From positions 1 through 64,000 of the forward strand of contig QNQO01002083.1 in assembly GCA_003290165.1 (NCBI GenBank): 64,000 bases of DNA, read 5' to 3'. The stretch is from Berberis thunbergii (taxonomy: Eukaryota > Streptophyta > Magnoliopsida > Ranunculales > Berberidaceae). The translations under genes and the position numbers were made by a program. Under the pieces are notes generated by a model. It did not search any database. It saw only the letters and a list, made by a program, of their open reading frames with translations, and was not told the DNA's origin. This document shows, in pieces, positions 12,823 through 24,515 of this stretch (within the stretch, counting starts at the first letter, position 1; the number at the start of each line of letters is the position of its first letter).

Positions 12823-14109
12823 ATGTCTGCTACTAGTATATCTGCTGGTGTAAATAATATTCCCATGCTTAATGGGACAAACTTCAAGGACTGGAAAGAG
12901 AACGTGTTAATCGTTCTTGGATGTATGGATCTGGATCTTGCCTTAAGGATTGAGCAACCCGCTCCTCTTACAGATGTAAGTACTCCTGATGCCAGGAAAT
13001 ACTTCGAGAAGTGGGAACGCTCCAATCGCATGAGTCTCATGCTCATCAAGCGAGGTATTCCAGAAGCCTTTAGGGGTGCAATATCCACAGGGGTGACCAA
13101 TGCCAGTGAGTTCCTTACTGAACTTGAAAAGCGTTTTGCTAAAAACGATAAGGCTGAAACAAGCACGCTTTTAGCTAGCTTGATTTCATTAAAGTACAAA
13201 GGCAAAGGGAACATTAGAGAGTACATCATGGAGATGTCTCATCTTGCTTCAAAACTTAAAACACTGAAGCTTGAGTTATCTGAGGATTTACTCGTGCATC
13301 TAGTTTTAATATCACTTCCTCCACAGTACAATCAGTTTAAGGTCAGTTACAACTGTCAAAAGGAGAAATGGACTCTTAATGAGCTAATTTCCTACTGTGT
13401 GCAAGAGGAAGACAGGTTGAAGCAAGACAGAATGGAAAGTGCTCATTTTGCAAGCACCTCTAAAGATAAGGGCACAAAACGAAAGAAGGATAATGAAGCT
13501 GCTAAGGGTCCAGCACAAAAGAAACAGAAAGGCAATGAGGGTTGTTTCTTTTGTAAGAAACCTGGACATGTAAAGAAGGAATGTACCAAGTATCACGCTT
13601 GGCGTGCTAAAAAGGGTATGTTTCTTGCTTTGGTCTGTTCTGAGGTTAACTTAGCTTCAGTACCTAGAAACACTTGGTGGTTAGATTCTGGTGCTACTAC
13701 TCACATAAGTGTTTCTATGCAGGGTTGTCTGAGCTACCGAAAGCCAAGTGATGCTGAAAGACGCATCTTCGTGGGCGATGGAAAATCGGTAGAAGTGGAA
13801 GCAATAGGAAACTTTAGGTTACTCTTAGGGACTGGTTGTTATTTGGAACTGAAAGACACTTTTGTAGTACCGTCATTTAGACGGAATTTGGTTTCTATTT
13901 CCTTGTTGGACAAATTTGGATATTGTTGTTCATTTGGAAATAATCAATTTAGTCTTTCATTAAATTCCAATATTATTGGTACTGGTTCATTAAGCACATT
14001 TGATAACCTATATCTTCTTGATACTATTGCCTCATATAATGTAACCTTGCATGTGGAATCACGTGGTACTAAGCGTAAGCTAAATGAAGGAAATTCATCA
14101 AAACTATGA
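12823..14109 (+). CDS. Copia I gag and protease
   Basis: This 428-residue product starts at an ATG inside GCTAATATGTCTGC. The gag body (about residues 15-200) forms the particle. A CCHC zinc knuckle, CFFCKKPGHVKKEC, lies near residue 240. The aspartic protease active site WLDSGATTHIS follows near 285. The frame ends at TGA (14107-14109), just before HKRLGHIS of the integrase zinc-binding region. The pol frame continues in the same phase, so this stop is a single nonsense change inside what is normally one polyprotein; family members have Trp just before HKRLGH. Everything downstream would need re-initiation or read-through. Confidence 0.93.
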   Translation: MSATSISAGVNNIPMLNGTNFKDWKENVLIVLGCMDLDLALRIEQPAPLTDVSTPDARKYFEKWERSNRMSLMLIKRGIPEAFRGAISTGVTNASEFLTELEKRFAKNDKAETSTLLASLISLKYKGKGNIREYIMEMSHLASKLKTLKLELSEDLLVHLVLISLPPQYNQFKVSYNCQKEKWTLNELISYCVQEEDRLKQDRMESAHFASTSKDKGTKRKKDNEAAKGPAQKKQKGNEGCFFCKKPGHVKKECTKYHAWRAKKGMFLALVCSEVNLASVPRNTWWLDSGATTHISVSMQGCLSYRKPSDAERRIFVGDGKSVEVEAIGNFRLLLGTGCYLELKDTFVVPSFRRNLVSISLLDKFGYCCSFGNNQFSLSLNSNIIGTGSLSTFDNLYLLDTIASYNVTLHVESRGTKRKLNEGNSSKL

Positions 14110-14142
14110 CACAAACGTTTAGGACATATCTCGAAAACGAGA

Positions 14143-16881
14143 ATGGAGAGACTTGTGTCAGATGGCATAATAGATTCTCTTGATTTTTCAAACTTTGATG
14201 TCTGTATTGAGTGCATCAAGGGAAAACAGACCAAACAAAAGAGATTAGGTGCAAACAGAACTTCAGACGTCTTAGAATTGATCCACACAAATATTTGTGG
14301 ACCATTCCCTTCGGCTTCTTGGAATGGTCAACAATATTTTATATCATTCATAGACGATTACTCACGCTATGTGTACCTATATCTCATTCATGAGAAATCT
14401 GAGTCACTGGATATGTTCAAAGCTTTCAAAGCTGAGGTTGAGAACCAACTCAACAAACGAATTAAAAGTGTCAGGTCTGACCGTGGTGGTGAGTATTACG
14501 GCAGATATGATGGTTCCGGTGAACAACGTCCAGGACCATTTGCTAAATTCCTAGAGGAATGTGGAATCGTCCCACAGTACACCATGCTGGGATCACCTAG
14601 CATGAATGGTGTAGCTGAAAGACGAAACCGAACTCTTAAGGACATGGTAAGGAGTATGATCAGTCATTCTACATTACCTGAATCACTCTGGGGAGAAGCA
14701 CTAAAGACTGCAGCTTACATCCTTAATAGAGTACCAACTAAAGCAGCTGCCAAAACACCTTATGAACTTTGGACAGGTAGAAAACCTAGTCTAAAGCATT
14801 TTCACATTTGGGGATGTCCAGCTGAAGCAAGGCCTTATCGGCCGAATGAAAAGAAATTGGACTCCAAAACAGTGAGCAGCTACTTCATTGGCTACTCTGA
14901 GCGATATAGGGGCTACAAGTTCTATAATCCCACTATTAAGTCCATTTTTGAAATGGGGACAGCAACATTTTTTGAGGATGTCAAGTTTGGGGGGAGAAAT
15001 CAGGTACGAGACATTGTCTTTGAGGAGGAATCAATTTCGACTCCTACTACTACTGTTGTTGACAATGTACATGTTCCACTACCTGTCATTGATCAAGAAG
15101 CAGATCTGGAACCTCAACAGGACAATGTTGAACTACTCCCTGCTCCAATTGAATTAAATATTCCAGAAGAACAAACTCAACAACCTCAAGATCAAATGCC
15201 ATTAAGGAGATCCACGAGAGAAAAGAGAAGAGCTATTCCGGATGATTATATGGTATTTCTCGAAGAACATGAGGAAAATGATGGATTGGTGGAAAATGAT
15301 CCAATCAACTTCCATCAAGCCATGCAGGATTCTAACTCTCAAAAGTGGATAGATGCTATGAATGAGGAGTACAAGTCTATGCAAGACAATCAAGTTTGGG
15401 ATCTTGTCCCATTACCTGAAAATACAAAGCCTATTGGTTGTAAATGGATATTCAAAACCAAGAAGGACTCAAAAGGTAATGTGGAAAGGTATAAAGCTCG
15501 TCTTGTAGCTAAAGGCTTCACTCAAAAGGAAGGCATCGACTATAAAGAGACTTTCTCTCCAGTGTCAAAGAAAGACTCATTTAGGACAATCATGGCTCTT
15601 GTTGCCCATTTTGACTTTGAGTTGCATCAGATGGATGTTAAAACAACATTTCTCAATGGCGACATTGATGAAACAATTTATATGGTGCAACCAGAAAACT
15701 TTGTGTCTGGAGACCCAAAGAATATGGTTTGCAGACTAAAGAAATCCATCTATGGACTCAAGCAAGCTTCCCGTCAATGGTACTACAAATTTCATCAAGT
15801 AATTGTCTCGCTTGGTTTTAAGACAAATGTTGTTGATAACTGTGTGTATCATAAGTTCAGTGGGAGTAAGCATATCTTCTTGGTTTTGTATGTTGATGAC
15901 ATATTGCTTGCCACTAATAATATAGACATGTTGCACGAAACCAAGAGATTTCTATCAAAGAAATTTGAAATGAAAGATCTTGGTGAAGCTTCTTTTGTCT
16001 TAGGGATTCAGATATACCGGGATCGTTTTTGGGGTATTCTTGGATTATCACAAAAGGGCTATATAGAAAAAGTGCTTAAAAGGTTTGGCATGCAAGATTG
16101 TAAACCAGGAGATACCCCTATATCTAAAGGAGATAAATTCAGTCTTAAACAGTGTCCTAAGACTAAACTTGAAGTTGTAGAGATGCAAAAGATCCCCTAT
16201 GCATCCGCTGTTGGGAGTCTTATGTATGCTCAAGTATGTACACGTCAAGACATAGCATTCATTGTTGGAATGCTTGGCAGATATTTGGATAACCCTGGGA
16301 TGAGTCACTGGAAAGCAGCTAAACGGGTTATGAGATATTTACAGAGAACTAAGGATTACATGCTCACATACAAGAGATCAGATCAGTTGGAGATCATAGG
16401 GTATGCTGATTCTGATTTTGCTGGATGCCAAGATAGTAGAAAATCTACATCAGGCTACATTTATCTGTTAGCTGGAGGAGCTATTTCTTGGAGAAGTGCT
16501 AAACAGACACTCATAGCTTCTTCCACCATGGAAGCAGAATATGTGGCGTGTTTTGAGGCCTCCAACCACGGATTATGGCTGCGTTATTTTGTCACTGGGC
16601 TGCGCATTTTGAATGACATAGAAAGACCACTAAAGTTATATTGTGACAATACGTCAGCAGTTTTATATGCCAACAACAACAGGAGCTCGTCTAGGTCAAA
16701 TCATATTGACATAAAGTTCCTGGTTGTGAAGGAGAGAGTAGAGAATAAACAGATTTTCATAGAGCATATTGGGACACACTCCATGATTGCGGATCCGCTT
16801 ACTAAGGGATTACCACCCAAGGTCTTTCATGAGCACACCGCTCATATGGGTGTTATGTCACATGAGGATATCATGGTTTAG
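14143..16881 (+). CDS. Copia I pol: integrase, reverse transcriptase, RNase H
   Basis: A 912-codon frame, in phase with gag. Integrase occupies about residues 1-220. The first acidic position reads HTNICGP, where copia elements have HTDICGP, so the first catalytic Asp is Asn (codon 14290-14292). The later acidic sites SDRGGE and [11 protein letters not shown] are present. RT (about 420-670) holds [21 protein letters not shown] and YVDDILLA near residue 583. RNase H follows with [26 protein letters not shown] and CDNTSAV. It ends at TAG shortly before the polypurine tract. No other stop or frameshift is visible. The domain order and RT motifs resemble the tobacco Tnt1 type. Confidence 0.95.
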   Translation: MERLVSDGIIDSLDFSNFDVCIECIKGKQTKQKRLGANRTSDVLELIHTNICGPFPSASWNGQQYFISFIDDYSRYVYLYLIHEKSESLDMFKAFKAEVENQLNKRIKSVRSDRGGEYYGRYDGSGEQRPGPFAKFLEECGIVPQYTMLGSPSMNGVAERRNRTLKDMVRSMISHSTLPESLWGEALKTAAYILNRVPTKAAAKTPYELWTGRKPSLKHFHIWGCPAEARPYRPNEKKLDSKTVSSYFIGYSERYRGYKFYNPTIKSIFEMGTATFFEDVKFGGRNQVRDIVFEEESISTPTTTVVDNVHVPLPVIDQEADLEPQQDNVELLPAPIELNIPEEQTQQPQDQMPLRRSTREKRRAIPDDYMVFLEEHEENDGLVENDPINFHQAMQDSNSQKWIDAMNEEYKSMQDNQVWDLVPLPENTKPIGCKWIFKTKKDSKGNVERYKARLVAKGFTQKEGIDYKETFSPVSKKDSFRTIMALVAHFDFELHQMDVKTTFLNGDIDETIYMVQPENFVSGDPKNMVCRLKKSIYGLKQASRQWYYKFHQVIVSLGFKTNVVDNCVYHKFSGSKHIFLVLYVDDILLATNNIDMLHETKRFLSKKFEMKDLGEASFVLGIQIYRDRFWGILGLSQKGYIEKVLKRFGMQDCKPGDTPISKGDKFSLKQCPKTKLEVVEMQKIPYASAVGSLMYAQVCTRQDIAFIVGMLGRYLDNPGMSHWKAAKRVMRYLQRTKDYMLTYKRSDQLEIIGYADSDFAGCQDSRKSTSGYIYLLAGGAISWRSAKQTLIASSTMEAEYVACFEASNHGLWLRYFVTGLRILNDIERPLKLYCDNTSAVLYANNNRSSSRSNHIDIKFLVVKERVENKQIFIEHIGTHSMIADPLTKGLPPKVFHEHTAHMGVMSHEDIMV

Positions 16882-17274
16882 TGGGAGTTTTGTTGTTCTA
16901 TGATGAATTTTTGGACACATTGGTGTAATTTAGTATTTTCTGCAGAAATAAAGTCTTCAGTCAATTGTCTGTTTATTATATGTTTGATCTCATTAAAGAT
17001 TAAAGTTGGACCGGTTGGAAATAGACATGTTTGGATCACATCACATGTAATTTCCATGCTCTACATCCATGTTTGATCTATGTCATTTGATTATATTGGT
17101 ATCTGTGACTATTGATGGATTTCGTTACACTACTTGTGACGCAAATCGCTTTAATCCTATATCAATATAGTCAATGGACGAGATTGTTTCGAAATACCTT
17201 TACTTGTGATAGCAAGTTTTGAGCTCAAAAGGTTATACACATTAACAGTAACATATGTGGCCCAAGTGGGAGAT

Positions 17275-17732
17275 TGTTGGACAAATCCAATAATGTGGGC
17301 ACACATATGTAATATAACGTGTATTGCTATCTTAAAGTGTAGTCCATTTAAATATGTGATCTAATAGGGGTATTGGACTATAAGGTATTAATAAATAACA
17401 TGGTGTAAATAAGGATGTAATTTCTAATTCAATGAAGGGCAGAATTGGAAATTCACAGCCCGTAAATTGAAAGGTTGTGACTTATGGGCATTATAAATTA
17501 GGATGGGTCCCCGATTGAGTGTATGCGTATCAGAGAAATTTTTGGCATTATCTTCTGTATCCTCTCAACAGAGAACTAAGGGAAAACGCTTGAATCAATC
17601 GGAAGATCCAAACAATCCAAACTCATCACAATCAACGAGGAAATCGCTATGGATCGATCGGGTATGTTTCTATTTTTTTTTTCTTTCCATTGAATCAATA
17701 GAGTCTTAAGTTATTGTAGTTTAAATACAATA
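17275..17732 (+). repeat. 3' LTR of copia I
   Basis: Matches 11132-11594 with about four substitutions and a shorter T-run. It is preceded by the purine tract AAGTGGGAGAT and followed by the TSD GTTTC, after which helicase B exon sequence resumes. Confidence 0.96.
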
Positions 17733-18654
17733 GTTTCCACTCAGAAGAACACTTAATTAGTTTTCTAACACGATAGTCAAGAAACACATCAAAGAGGTCA
17801 CCATTATCACCAATCTTCATCCGCCCTGCATTGCCAATCAACACTACATCTCCCAAACCATAACCTTCACATCCAAGCGATTCCTTAAGTAAATTCACAA
17901 GACGGGAAGTTACTTCCACTGCTGTGTTGGTTGGGGCACATATAAGAGTTCTGCATTTTAGTTTTAAGAGTGCCCAAAGCAATGTACTGACTGTTTTCGT
18001 TTTACCGGTCCTAGGAGGGCCCCAAATGAGTTTGAAGAGTTCTTATGATTGCATCTACTTGTTTCTATGGAGCTTAATACGGCATGAGCTTGAGATTCAT
18101 TTAGATTATACGAGCTTAAATCTACATCAATATCCTTTCTAGAAGTTCTACCTACTTGAGAATCACATCGACCACAATCTATCCCCACCTGTGAAAGAGT
18201 TTACATATCAGTTTTTTGATACTATCAAATTGAATCAATCAATTTATTCTCTATTATTTTACTAAAATCTATAGTCTAGTTATGAGATTATCCATTAAAT
18301 TAAACCCTCATTTCATAAAGAAAATTACCAAGTTCATGAAATGAGCCAATGACTAAATTTCAATCTACTAGCCAACCAAAGCTGATTCATGTTCAAAAGA
18401 CTTCCTTGAAACTTAGTGGCATTTGCATTCAGCACCTCCTTAATAATGTTGAGGTTGCTTTGACGCTTTTCTTGCTTCAACGCTTCCCATATGCGAGTAT
18501 TTGTGGTGGCATTCATCAAATAAGCAACATAAACAGGTCCTCTCTTCTGATAATCAGTATTGGCCTTAATGTTTTGATTTTGTCACTGGACCCCTTTGAA
18601 AATATAGCAAGAATAAATGATTTTGGAGAATTTTTTAATTAATTTAGTTGTGGA

Positions 18655-18822
18655 GGCCAATGGCATGACAACTCAATGTTGGAGCTTGACGGATGATACC
18701 ACTAGGTCATGGGTTTGAACCCAGCTTGCGACATCTTTACCAGTTTATGGCGTGTTGACCAATTCTAGTCTTTAATGGGTTCTGGGATCCTATAAAAAAC
18801 CCTACTTGCCTTTCAAAAAAAA
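18655..18822 (+). mobile_element. tRNA-derived SINE, copy 1
   Basis: A 168-bp unit beginning GGCCAATGGCATGACA, with a tRNA-like B box GGGTTTGAACCC about 55 bases in, a body ending CCCTACTTGCC, and an A-rich tail. It is flanked by an 11-bp direct repeat TTAGTTGTGGA (18644-18654 and 18823-18833). Helicase copy A has a single TTAGTTGTGGA at the homologous place (about 5118), an empty site. A second member lies inverted at 54397-54526. RNA polymerase III transcription is expected from the family. Confidence 0.9.
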
Positions 18823-19230
18823 TTAGTTGTGGAGTTCTCAGACTTGACAGAAGAATCACATCCCCACTCTGGGGTATGTATGTTTATTTCTTGTTTCTTT
18901 TCATGTCTGTTGCTTCAACAACCATGACTTTGTAGATTGAGCATCGGCTGGGATGACGATATTTGGTTTCAGTAATAGAAAATATCTAGCATGTTGGTGC
19001 TTGAGAAAGACCTTTCAAGCCTGAAGACAAATCAGCACGAGTTTCCTCAATGAGGGGATTCACAAATGAACTCAGATAATTTTCCACTGATGTGAATGTG
19101 TTTGGAATCTTCCCCACCTGCATGCCCATACAAAACATAATTGATAATCAGGATTCAAAAACTCAAAAAGATTCACTAAGACGTGCATCGAAAATAAGAA
19201 ATGATGTGTCATAAGTTGAGTAGTGAGCAG

Positions 19231-19948
19231 CAGTGGCGGAGCCAGATGTTCAGGGGGGGGCAAAATGAACTAGGGCTGAAAAGCGAATGGACGGTTCGGT
19301 TTTTTACCTAAACCGTGAGCCGAACCGACTTAGGTCGGTTTTAAAATTTTCAAACCGAACCGACCATTAACAAAATCGATCCGAAACCGAACCGACTAAA
19401 ATTGAACCAAAACTGAAATAAAACCGAACCGGCCGACTATTTTAAACCTATTGTATTATTTATATATAAATATATATTATTTATTATATATATTCGGTCG
19501 GTTCAGTTTGGTCGGTTAAAATACATAGAAACCGAAAACCGAACCGACCACTTCGGTTATGAATTTTTTGAAACCGAAACTGATCCGAACAGAATTTAAA
19601 CCGAACAAATTGGTTCGGTTTAGAGTGGTTTAATCAGTTTGATCGGTTTTTTGTTTAGCCCTAAATGAACAGTGATGTTTAGTTTTTTTTTTAATTTTAA
19701 AATTAATAACATATTAATTTTTTTTTGAAATTTTGTTACTATTATTTGTCTAAATTTTGATGAAGTGATTCTACTTTTAGTTATAATTCTTCGTCAAACC
19801 CACCAATATCCTCCATGACTCAAATTTAAGCAATTAAATCATTAATGAAACCACAATGAAAAAAAACAACTAAAAAAATACCTTGTGAATGAAAGTCTTT
19901 TTGCATAGCTATGAATCCCCACATGTGGTCTATGTGGCTCCGCCACTG
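19231..19948. mobile_element. Non-autonomous hAT element in helicase B intron
   Basis: Perfect 14-bp TIRs CAGTGGCGGAGCCA / TGGCTCCGCCACTG bound 718 bp. The flanks GTGAGCAG (19223-19230) and GTGAGTAG (19949-19956) form an 8-bp TSD with one mismatch, typical of hAT. No transposase frame is present. A smaller MITE (19271-19663) is nested inside. It lies between exon 1 and exon 2 of helicase copy B. Confidence 0.88.
19271..19663. mobile_element. MITE rich in CGGTTCGGTT motifs, nested in the hAT
   Basis: Ends TAGGGCTGAAAAG and (reverse complement of right end) TAGGGCTAAACAAAA form imperfect TIRs. A 7-bp TSD AATGAAC flanks it (19264-19270, 19664-19670), or 8 bp if the last A is shared. The interior is an imperfect palindrome of AACCGAACCGAC and CGGTTCGGTTT words around an A+T-only centre. 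A sister copy lies at 39710-40075. Confidence 0.85.
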
Positions 19949-20034
19949 GTGAGTAGTGACCTTAGTTTTGTAGAGATCTCTGTTGAGTATATATCACTGA
20001 GACTCCAAGAGAAAATGTCGTCAGTTAATTTCAT

Positions 20035-20389
20035 GTTTGTTTCTTCTCCTCTAAAGCAAAAAGCAAGACAAAACAATCAAAGTGAGGGAGGATGAGAAAG
20101 AGAAAAACAATATAGGCTTGCGTAGGCCTCATTTGGGAGAACTTAAAATGTAATGATCATATATGAGTTATAGTCATTCAACGTTATGGACTTATGATCT
20201 AGCATACCTCCTTTATTTAGTTTTCCTTTTCTTGAAATATTTCATTATTGTTGTGGTCTATCTGATGGAGAAGTAGGCATTCCTTGTGTGTTGTCTAGTT
20301 GAGAACAAATGAAAAATTACCAGTATGTTTGTCCCATTGGGAAATAGAATATAGAGTGGTGGGTTAACGTAAGTGTTATTGTATATTCA
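20035..20389. other. Spacer between helicase B start and kinase fragment
   Basis: Likely remnant of the helicase B 5' flank, followed by what may be intron sequence of the histidine kinase fragment, ending in a TTCAG acceptor at about 20390. No gene is recognised in it. Confidence 0.45.
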
Positions 20390-20830
20390 GGGATGTTGCA
20401 GATGCTCATGGACACAAAACTAGACATAACACAACAAGATTATGTAAGAACAGCCCAGGGTAGTGGAAGAACTCTTGTTTCACTTATAAATGAGGTTTTG
20501 GATCAAGCTAGGATTGAATATGGTAAAATTGAGCTTGAGGCTGTTTGGTTTGATTTGCTGGCTATCTTAGATGATGTTTTGTCACTATTTTCTGGAAAGT
20601 CTCTGAAAAAAAGGAATATAGGTAAATTGCTATTAAATTCTGCCCCATCTGTGAATTTTGGTGCTCCAGGTCTTTCTTTCTCACCCTAAGTATTTTGTGT
20701 TGATGGAGAGCAGTTGGCAGTTTACATCTCAGACTGGGTTCCTGAAATTCTAATTGGTGATCCAGGGAGATTTAGACAAATCATCACGAACCTCATGGGC
20801 AATTCATTCAAAGCAAGTATTTTATGGATT
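20390..20830 (+). pseudogene. Cytokinin-receptor-type histidine kinase fragment (HisKA to N-box)
   Basis: Two exon-like blocks. The first (about 20391-20625), after a TTCAG acceptor, encodes MLQMLMDT, TQQDYVRTAQGSG and SLINEVLDQARIEYGK, the helix after the phosphorylated His in the dimerisation domain of AHK-type cytokinin receptors. The second (about 20714-20820), after GAGCAG, encodes LAVYISDWVPEILIGDPGRFRQ and ITNLMGNSFK, containing the N-box of the HATPase domain. The phospho-acceptor His itself would lie in an upstream exon that is absent here. The reading phase across the small intron does not join cleanly, and the block ends at CAAGTA where a GTAAGT-like donor is expected. Sensor, receiver and the rest of the ATPase domain are missing. 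A gypsy complex starts 170 bases downstream. Confidence 0.82.
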
Positions 20831-21003
20831 CTCGCCCTATTCTCACATTTGAGTAAGATTCTCATTCTCAAAATCTATATTGAGAACAATTATAAGGCTG
20901 TGTGTGGTGTTAAAAAAAAAAAGTCCACAGAAAGAAATAAAAATCTTCAGAAGGGAGAAATAAGGCAAATTGGTTGTAGGCTTGTTGGCATCATGTGTGC
21001 TGC

Positions 21004-21530
21004 TGACGCCTGACAGAATATCAATTACTCTGCAGACTAGTTTTAACAGACAATTCAAAAGAAAAATACACAAGCGATTCACCCAAAACACAGAGAAACA
21101 CCTCTGATGTTCAATTAAAATTATTCAAATCAAAAGTATCTCTAAAGTCAGCCCACAAGCCGGGCTTTATAGCTAAAACTCGTTATTATTAGAATTTTAC
21201 GAAAAATAGTAAAATCCCAATAATCATGCTAAAACAAAATACATAATAAAAGAAATAATCTGCCAAAAATATGGCCCAAATCGGGTTCAGAATCACTTCC
21301 TAAACGATGAATGAAGTATTACCCTAAAAGGAAAAAAAATTACTAAAATTGTAGATTCAGAAGAGGAAACAAAATATTTTGGCCTAGAAAATATGTGCAC
21401 CAAGCATGGATGGGTGACCACGACGTGCGCACCGAAAAGAGCTTTACGAATTGGGGTCATATGCGCGATTCTGATACCCGTAACCAAAGTTATGGCCAAA
21501 ATACTGAAATCCCCAATTAGGAAAAGATCA
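21004..21530 (-). repeat. Gypsy LTR, left copy (3' LTR)
   Basis: On the minus strand it runs TGATC..GCGTCA, about 527 bp, beginning at the pol stop codon. It is similar to 27225-27712, with about 40 bp near 21254-21300 (CCAAAAATATGGCCC region) not shared. The genomic sequence to its left is unrelated to the element. Confidence 0.85.
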
Positions 21531-24515
21531 CGATTTCTTACCATCTTTGTGCTGATCTGCTAACTCAAGGTATCTCAGTGTCAACAACGTGCTATCTGAC
21601 AGCTCAACATCATCTGATTCGGATCCTCCTGCATCAGTCGCTCCGGGTTGGAAAGAACTCGTCCTCGAGTTCACAATAGCTTCATCAAAATCCACAAAAC
21701 AAGGACTCGGGTGCTTTACGTTAAAGACATCAGAAATCCTCAAATGACTGGGGAGGCGCAATCTGTAGGCGTTATCATTGATTTTCTGCAAGATTTCATA
21801 GGGTCCAATCTTCAGCTCCTTAAGCTTATTATACTCTCCAACAAAAAAACGATCACAGGTTAATACTGCCCAAACAAATTCACCAACATCAAAAAGTACC
21901 CGACGGTGACTGTCGGCATGATCCTTGTACTTGGAATTACTCTTGTGAATGACCATCTTCACCTGCTCATGGATACCCCGAAGTTGTTCTGCCATCGCAT
22001 CTGCCTTGTGATTCAAACGACACACACGTGGAATAGGGGCTAAGTCAAGTACCCTGGATGGATTCTGACCATAGACAATCTCAAATGGCCTCATTCCTGT
22101 GGTTATGTTCTTCGACCTGTTATAGGCAAATTCTACTTGAGGTAACGCCAAATCCCACTGCTTCGGTTTAGTTCCTGCCAAGCTCTTCACCACCTCGGTC
22201 TGACCATCCGTCTGGGGGTGGTAGGCGCTGCTAAAATTCAATTTCGTCCCCAGTTTCTCCCATAAACTCCTCTAGAAATGACTCATGAACTTGGTGTCAC
22301 GATCTGAAGCAATGGATTGGGGAACACCATGTAAACACACAATCTCCTTGAAGTAAAGATGGGCGATCCGGGCAGCATCCATTGTTTTTCTGCAAGCTAC
22401 AAAATGGGCCATCTTGGAAAACCTGTCAACCACTACCAAAATAGAATTCCATGCCCATTGGGTACGGGGTAAGCCCAACACAAAGTCCATACTGACAGCA
22501 AACCAAGGGGCTTCAGGTACAGCTAAAGGTGTGTATAGGCCCGCAATAATGAGAACTCCCTTGGACCGCTGACACACATAACAACGCTCCACATAATGAG
22601 CCACGTCACTGGTCAATTTGGGCTAATAATAGTTAGAAAATATCAAGGCCAACGTCTTATCTCTCCCAAAGTGACCCTCATTATGAAGTTCACAAATAAT
22701 TTGATGCCTTAGTAGACAATCTGGAATGCAGAATTGTAATCCACGAAACAGATAACCATTATGCAAAGTAAAGTCATGACGTTGACCATCAATTACCTCC
22801 TGAACTATCCTCCGGAATGAAGGATCTACAACATACATACCAGCGAAAGCCTCAAATCCTGCAGCTCTAGTGATCATGGTGGTGAGGAGTAACGTACGAC
22901 GGCTCAGTGCATCTGCGACATGGTTGAAACTCCCTACTTGGTGCCTTAGTGCAAACATAGACTCCTGCAAGTACGCCACCTACTTGGCATGCTGTCTACT
23001 CACCTTGTGTTGGCCATTGATGTACTTCAGGGCCTCATGATCAGTGAGAAGAATGAAGTCCCTCTTTACTAGGTAGTGACGCCAATGCTTCAGGGACTGA
23101 ACTATGCCATAAAACTCCAGATCATAGGTGGAATAATTCTTCTTTGATCCTGATAGCTTCTCACTGAAAAAAGCTATTAGGTGCCCCTCCTGACTCAGAA
23201 CACCACCAATGCCAACCCCAAATACATCACAGTTTACCTTAAACACCTTTTCAAAATCAGGAAATGCCAAAACTGGTGCCTCTGTCATCTTTTGCTTGAC
23301 CAGTTGAAAAATGGACCCCGCCTCCTCGGACCACTGGAAATTACGTCCCTTGAGGCACTCTGTGATAGGAGCAATCAGAATGCTGAAGTTTCTGATGAAT
23401 TGATAGTAGAAGGACGCCAATCCATGGAAACTTCTGACATTGTGTAAGGTCTTTGGTTTGGGCCACTCCAAGACCGCATCTATCTTCGACTGATTTGCAT
23501 GAACACCATCAGTAGACACAACAAAACCAAGAAAAATGACAAAAGTAGTGAAGAAAGAACACTTCTTCTGATTGATGAACAGGCGCTCTGTCCTCAACTT
23601 ATAAAAAATAGCACGAAAATGATCAAAATGTGACGCCCATGTCAGGCTATAATTGAGGATGTCGTCGAAGTAAACTACAACGAATTTCCCCATGAAAGGC
23701 CGTAAAACCTAATGCATAAATCTCATAAATTTTCTGGGCGCATTGGACAGTTCAAAAGGCATGACCATCAACTCATACAACCCATGTTGCGTCTTAAACG
23801 TTGTCTTCCACTCATCTCCAGGCCTTATTCTGATCTGGTGGTATCTGCTTTTAAGGACAATTTTTAGAAGACCTTAGAACCGAACAGCTGATCTAACAGA
23901 TCATCCAGGCTGGGAATTGGAAACATGTATTTCACTGTAATTCTATTGATTGCTCTGCTATCAATGCACATACGTCAAGAGCCATATTTCTTTGGCACAA
24001 ATAGAGCAGGAACTGCACATGGGCTTATACTCTCACGGATGTAGCTCTTCTCCAATAACTCTACCACATGTCGCTGTAACTCTTCAAATTTTTTAGGATT
24101 GAGGCGATAAGCTGGCCGATTAGGTAAACTGGACCTCAAAACAAGGTCGATCTGATGCTGAATAGCTCTCATAGGCGGCAGCCAAGAAGGAAGATCCTCT
24201 AGCATCAGGTCAGAAAACTCTATTAGCAGCTGCTGCACCTCTGCTGACAAATCTGGATTTACATCTGCTGCACTATTCCTACAAGGCAGCAGAACATAGA
24301 CCACGTCTCCACGCTCAATCTCAATCAAAAACCTAGACCTAGAAAGTAAGTTAGTATTATTGGCTACCGGAGTATGAGTGGTTCCTTCCCGACGAGGTGT
24401 CAACACAATCTTCTTCCCTTTAATGCTACGGGAATATGTATTTTTTCGCCCATCATGAATAGCACTACGATCATACTGCCAAGGTCTGCCTAACAATACA
24501 TGACAAGCATCCATA
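21528..24515 (-). pseudogene. Gypsy pol: protease end, RT, RNase H, integrase (decayed)
   Basis: Reading from 24515 down: DACHVLLGRPWQYDR (end of protease), a linker, the RT start with NRPAYRLNPKKFEELQ and YIRESISP, a stop-ridden palm region, YFDDIL near 23660 (usual form YIDDIL), and RNase H with FSEKLSG and YDLEFYGIVQSLKHWRHYL. Then ADALSRR, the integrase HHCC finger (HNEGHFGRDKT and CYVCQRSKG), the core with [16 protein letters not shown] and AYHPQTDGQTE, and a C-terminal tail ending DGKKS. Stops occur at 23965-23700, near 22979, near 22620 and near 22260. The polyprotein is non-functional but domain order is complete. Confidence 0.9.

Larger units (their letters stand above)
11132..17732 (+). 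mobile_element. Ty1-copia LTR retrotransposon I, complete structure
   Basis: A 6601-bp element with two LTRs (463 and 458 bp) and an exact 5-bp TSD GTTTC at 11127-11131 and 17733-17737. The primer-binding site TGGTATCAGAGC matches the initiator-Met tRNA 3' end. A purine-rich AAGTGGGAGAT tract precedes the 3' LTR. Domain order is gag, protease, integrase, RT, RNase H, which defines copia. By eye the LTRs differ at about four bases plus a T-run length change, so insertion was fairly recent. It sits in helicase pseudogene B. Ends are TGTTGG and CAATA rather than the usual TG..CA. The coding region has an internal stop, and the first integrase Asp is replaced by Asn. Confidence 0.97.
8940..20034 (-). 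pseudogene. SEN1/UPF1-like superfamily 1 RNA helicase, copy B (decayed, split by three insertions)
   Basis: This is the most complete of three paralogs. Start ATG is at 20034-20032; exon 2 resumes near 19118. The nucleotide-binding region is at 17740-18190. The charged insert through EEAAQ and GDECQLPA lies at 10350-11126, the core with [22 protein letters not shown] and NVALTRAR at 9615-10273, and a last exon at 9275-9508 ends in TAG. Motifs V and VI are therefore well preserved. Lesions: an in-frame TAG in exon 2; a one-base loss about 12 bases before Walker A; Walker A reads GPPRTGKT, with Arg for the usual Gly; and loss of one base abolishes the GT donor near 10350 that copy A keeps. Insertions: copia (11132-17732), SINE (18655-18822) and hAT (19231-19948). 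Exon sequence on both sides of the copia joins in register. Confidence 0.9.

Noticed and set aside
18690..18740. Possible tRNA gene (GGTTTGAACCC B box)
   Set aside because: No cloverleaf, no acceptor stem; A-tail and TSD show a SINE instead. The same applies to 54460-54500.
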